Assembly (NCBI GenBank): GCA_047601745.1
Contig: JASGIS010000001.1
Span: 4,030,001-4,094,000, forward strand
DNA: 64,000 bases
Source of the DNA: JAKPAM01 sp047601745
GTDB lineage: Bacteria; Pseudomonadota; Gammaproteobacteria; Burkholderiales; Burkholderiaceae_E
Direction: 5' to 3'
Part shown: positions 61,388 through 64,000 of the stretch, piece after piece
Numbering within the stretch: the stretch's first letter is position 1
Layout: every line of letters begins with the position of its first letter
Program-made: the position numbers and the translations under genes
The notes under the pieces: model-generated
What the model was told of the DNA's origin: nothing
The model's database searches: none
What the model saw: the letters and a program-made list of their open reading frames with translations, nothing else

Positions 61388-63070
61388 ATGTCGTTTCGCC
61401 GTTCGTCGTCTTCCCGTGCCGCGCGCGTCCGCGCGCCGGCTTCTTCCGGCCGATCTCGCTCATGGCTGTGGCTGTCGCGCCTGTGCGGCGTCGCGCTGCT
61501 GGTCGCGGCGTCGGCCGCGCACGCGCTGACGCAGGCCGATGTCGCGCCGCTGGCCGGCGATGACTTCGACGCCAAGGGCGAGGCGATCGCCGCGATCGCC
61601 AAGGCGCCGCCGGCCGAGGCGCGGCGCCTGCTCGAGGCGCTGGCCGACGACAGCGTGGTGTCGGCCGGCACGCGCGGGCTCGTCATCAGGACGGACGGCG
61701 GCTACGTCGATGCGATCACCGGCGAGCGGGTCGAGGTCGACGACGCGGCGCTGGAGGATCTGAGCTTCAACAACAGCCTGCGGGCGATGATCGCCGGCGC
61801 GCTGAGCGGGATGCAACTGGGGTCGACCGACATCGCCGTGCGGCGCGCCGCGATCGATACGCTGCTCGAGAACCCCGAGAACGCCTCGCTGGCGGTGCTG
61901 GACCAGGCGATCGCCAGGGAGAGCGACGCGGTGCTGAAGGTCAAGCTGCAGCGCGTCTGGGCGATGCAGATGCTCGACGGCGAAGGCAGCGTCGACGATC
62001 GCGTCAAGGCGCTCGGCTTTCTGGCCGGCGACAACAGCGCGCAGGCGTTGCAACTGGTCGGCGCGGTGCTCGAACGCGGCGACGACGGCCGTTGGAAGGA
62101 GCCGGAAGCTCGGGTCCGCCAGGCCGCCGAGCGCGCGCTGGCCGAATCGCGCTCGCGCCAGTCGATGATCGACGTGCTCGGCAACCTGTTCGCCGGCCTG
62201 TCGCTGGGCAGCGTGCTGTTGCTGGCCGCGCTGGGCCTGGCGATCACTTATGGCCTGATCGGCGTCATCAACATGGCGCACGGCGAGTTCCTGATGATCG
62301 GCGCTTATGCGACCTACGCGGTCCAGTCGCTGTTCCGCCAGTCGCTGCCCGACGCGATGGACTGGTATCTGGTGGCCGCGTTGCCGGTGGCTTTCCTCGC
62401 CGCCGCGTTCGTCGGATTCGTCATCGAACGGCTGGTGCTGCGCCACCTGTACGGCCGGCCGCTGGAGACGCTGCTGGCGACCTTCGGCATCAGCCTGCTG
62501 CTGATGCAGGGCGTGCGGATGCTGTTCGGCGCGCAGAACGTCGAAGTCGCCAATCCGAGCTGGATGAGCGGCGGCTGGGAGCCGATACCGGGGCTGATCC
62601 TGCCGTACAACCGCATCGTCATCCTGCTGTTCGCGCTGGCCGTCGTGGCGATCGCCTGGGCGGTGCTGAACCGGACGCGGCTCGGCCTGTTCGTTCGCGC
62701 CGTCACGCAGAACCGCTCGATGGCGGCCTGCGTCGGCGTTCGCACCTGGAAGGTCGACAGCTATGCGTTCGCGTTCGGCGCCGGCATCGCCGGCCTGGGC
62801 GGCTGCGCGCTGTCGCAGATCGGCAACGTCGGGCCGGACCTCGGCCAGGGCTACATCATCGATTCGTTCATGGCCGTCGTGCTCGGCGGCGTCGGTCAGT
62901 TGACCGGTACGATCGTCGGCGCCTTCGGGCTCGGCATCCTGAACAAATTCATCGAGCCGTCGATCGGCGCGGTGCTGGCCAAGATCCTCGTATTGGTGCT
63001 GATCGTCATGTTCATCCAGAAGCGTCCGCAGGGCCTGTTCGCCCTGAAGGGCCGCAGCGCGGAGGCCTGA
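61388..63070 (+). CDS. urtB: Urea ABC transporter permease
   Basis: The 560-residue protein has a signal-like N-terminus (LWLSRLCGVALLVAASAAHA), then a periplasmic helical domain of about 230 residues (PLAGDDFDAKGEAIAAIAKAP, repeated RAAIDTLLENPENASLAVLD-type helices) found only in UrtB among LivH-like permeases. The membrane core follows from about 260 (LGLAITYGLIGVINMAHGEFLMIGAY), with EAA-like region NRTRLGLFVRAVTQNRSMAACVG. Ends 4 bp before urtC. Confidence 0.95.
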   Translation: MSFRRSSSSRAARVRAPASSGRSRSWLWLSRLCGVALLVAASAAHALTQADVAPLAGDDFDAKGEAIAAIAKAPPAEARRLLEALADDSVVSAGTRGLVIRTDGGYVDAITGERVEVDDAALEDLSFNNSLRAMIAGALSGMQLGSTDIAVRRAAIDTLLENPENASLAVLDQAIARESDAVLKVKLQRVWAMQMLDGEGSVDDRVKALGFLAGDNSAQALQLVGAVLERGDDGRWKEPEARVRQAAERALAESRSRQSMIDVLGNLFAGLSLGSVLLLAALGLAITYGLIGVINMAHGEFLMIGAYATYAVQSLFRQSLPDAMDWYLVAALPVAFLAAAFVGFVIERLVLRHLYGRPLETLLATFGISLLLMQGVRMLFGAQNVEVANPSWMSGGWEPIPGLILPYNRIVILLFALAVVAIAWAVLNRTRLGLFVRAVTQNRSMAACVGVRTWKVDSYAFAFGAGIAGLGGCALSQIGNVGPDLGQGYIIDSFMAVVLGGVGQLTGTIVGAFGLGILNKFIEPSIGAVLAKILVLVLIVMFIQKRPQGLFALKGRSAEA

Positions 63071-63074
63071 AACC

Positions 63075-64000
63075 ATGAGCAGTCCCGCCTTCGAACTGCA
63101 GGTGCCGGCGCGCATGCCGGTGCTGTCGCCGGGCCGCTGGACCGGCCTGATCGTCGCCGTCGTCGCGGTCTGCGCGCTGGTGCCCCTGTGCGCGCTATGG
63201 CTGCCGGCGGACAGTCCGTTCCATCTGTCCGCTTATGGGCTCACGCTGGTCGGCAAGATCATGTGCTACGCGCTGGTCGCGCTGGCGCTCGATCTGGTCT
63301 GGGGTTATTGCGGCATCCTCAGCCTGGGTCACGGCGTGTTCTTCGCGCTCGGCGGCTATGCGATGGGCATGTACCTGATGCGCTCGATCGGCCTGGAAGG
63401 GGCCTACCATAGCCCGCTGCCGGACTTCATGGTGTTCCTGGACTGGAAGGAGCTGCCGTGGTTCTGGCGGGGCACCGACAGCTTCGCGTGGTGCCTGCTG
63501 CTGGCGATCGCGGTGCCGGGCCTGCTGGCCTGGGTGCTCGGCTTCTTCGCGTTCCGCTCGCGGATCAAGGGCGTCTACCTGTCGATCATCACGCAGGCGA
63601 TGACCTACGCGGCGATGCTGCTGTTCTTCCGCAACGAGACCGGTTTCGGCGGCAACAACGGCTTCACCGATTTCAAGCGGATCCTCGGCTACCCGATCAC
63701 CGCGCCCGAGACGCGCACCGTGCTGTTCCTGCTGACCTTCGTCGCGCTGGTCGGCGCCTACCTGCTGTGCCGCTGGATCGTGACCTCGCGCCTGGGCCGG
63801 ATCGTCACCGCGATCCGCGACGCCGAAAGCCGCGTGATGTTCTCCGGCTACAACCCGCTCGGCTACAAGCTCTTCGTGTGGACCGTGTCGGCGATGTTGT
63901 GCGGGCTCGCCGGCGCGCTGTACGTGCCCCAGGTCGGCATCATCAACCCCAGCGAGATGTCGCCGACCAATTCGATCGAGATGGCCGTCTGGGTCGCGGT
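63075..64000 (+). CDS. urtC: Urea ABC transporter permease, truncated by window end
   Basis: The open frame of more than 308 codons begins MSSPAFELQVPARMPVLSPG and runs off the window. It has LivM-like membrane helices with LDLVWGYCGILSLGHGVFFALGGYAMGMYLMR, FRSRIKGVYLSIITQAMTYAAMLLFFRNETGFGGNNGFTDF and the cytoplasmic loop SRLGRIVTAIRDAESRVMFSGYNP, all typical of UrtC. The order urtA-B-C implies that the ATPases urtD and urtE lie beyond the edge. Confidence 0.93.
   Translation, partial: MSSPAFELQVPARMPVLSPGRWTGLIVAVVAVCALVPLCALWLPADSPFHLSAYGLTLVGKIMCYALVALALDLVWGYCGILSLGHGVFFALGGYAMGMYLMRSIGLEGAYHSPLPDFMVFLDWKELPWFWRGTDSFAWCLLLAIAVPGLLAWVLGFFAFRSRIKGVYLSIITQAMTYAAMLLFFRNETGFGGNNGFTDFKRILGYPITAPETRTVLFLLTFVALVGAYLLCRWIVTSRLGRIVTAIRDAESRVMFSGYNPLGYKLFVWTVSAMLCGLAGALYVPQVGIINPSEMSPTNSIEMAVWVA

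Overview
The window is dense, very G+C-rich bacterial chromosome. Its gene content points to a betaproteobacterium of the order Burkholderiales: intracellular polyhydroxybutyrate depolymerase, a DUF2863 protein, a type II secretion operon with gspN, a Yej-type peptide importer, a urt urea importer, and a gloB / methyltransferase / rnhA / dnaQ neighbourhood. The genus cannot be named from sequence alone.

Layout. 1-7714: a truncated MarR regulator divergent from a MATE exporter with paired operators between them, phaZ, a glutathione transferase, tRNA-Arg(CCT), a diheme peroxidase, a secreted phosphoesterase and a flavodoxin-like protein. 7715-8614: gene-poor stretch with a small membrane protein and one copy of an 88-bp repeat. 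8615-14065: sugar-type ABC importer (two permeases, double ATPase, binding protein) plus an alpha/beta hydrolase, all leftward. 14066-17862: A+T-rich accessory island with integron cassettes (attC sites, no integrase), carrying an OLD-like ATPase, a truncated nucleotide-binding-fold protein, an unknown protein and a decayed HicB; the second 88-bp repeat copy lies at its right edge. 17863-19219: folA and thyA. 19314-31296: type II secretion, gspC leftward and gspG-H-I-J-K-L-M-N-D-E-F rightward. 31584-36797: DUF1232, an old-yellow-enzyme family oxidoreductase, a class III CoA-transferase, an aspartate-semialdehyde dehydrogenase and a cytoplasmic class A beta-lactamase-like protein. 37122-43954 (leftward): lipocalin-like hydrolase, YbbP/YbbA-like ABC exporter, selD and fabI. 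43980-49852: yejABEF-like peptide importer. 49918-59455: mltD, gloB, methyltransferase, cfa, rnhA, dnaQ, an S41 peptidase lipoprotein and DUF2863. 59797-64000: sigma-54 promoter and urtA-urtB-urtC; urtC runs off the end.

Two features stand out. The first is the integron cassette cluster without integrase, with a candidate defence ATPase whose stop codon lies inside a canonical attC. The second is an unusual density of short tandem repeats (6, 12, 14, 15, 16, 18 and 20 bp). Some are in frame inside proteins (GspK, the ABC permease, YejF) and some overlap stop codons (phaZ, the methyltransferase). One array of seven exact 14-bp periods lies in a gene-free stretch at 36818-36915.

All calls are from reading the sequence; no database search was run.
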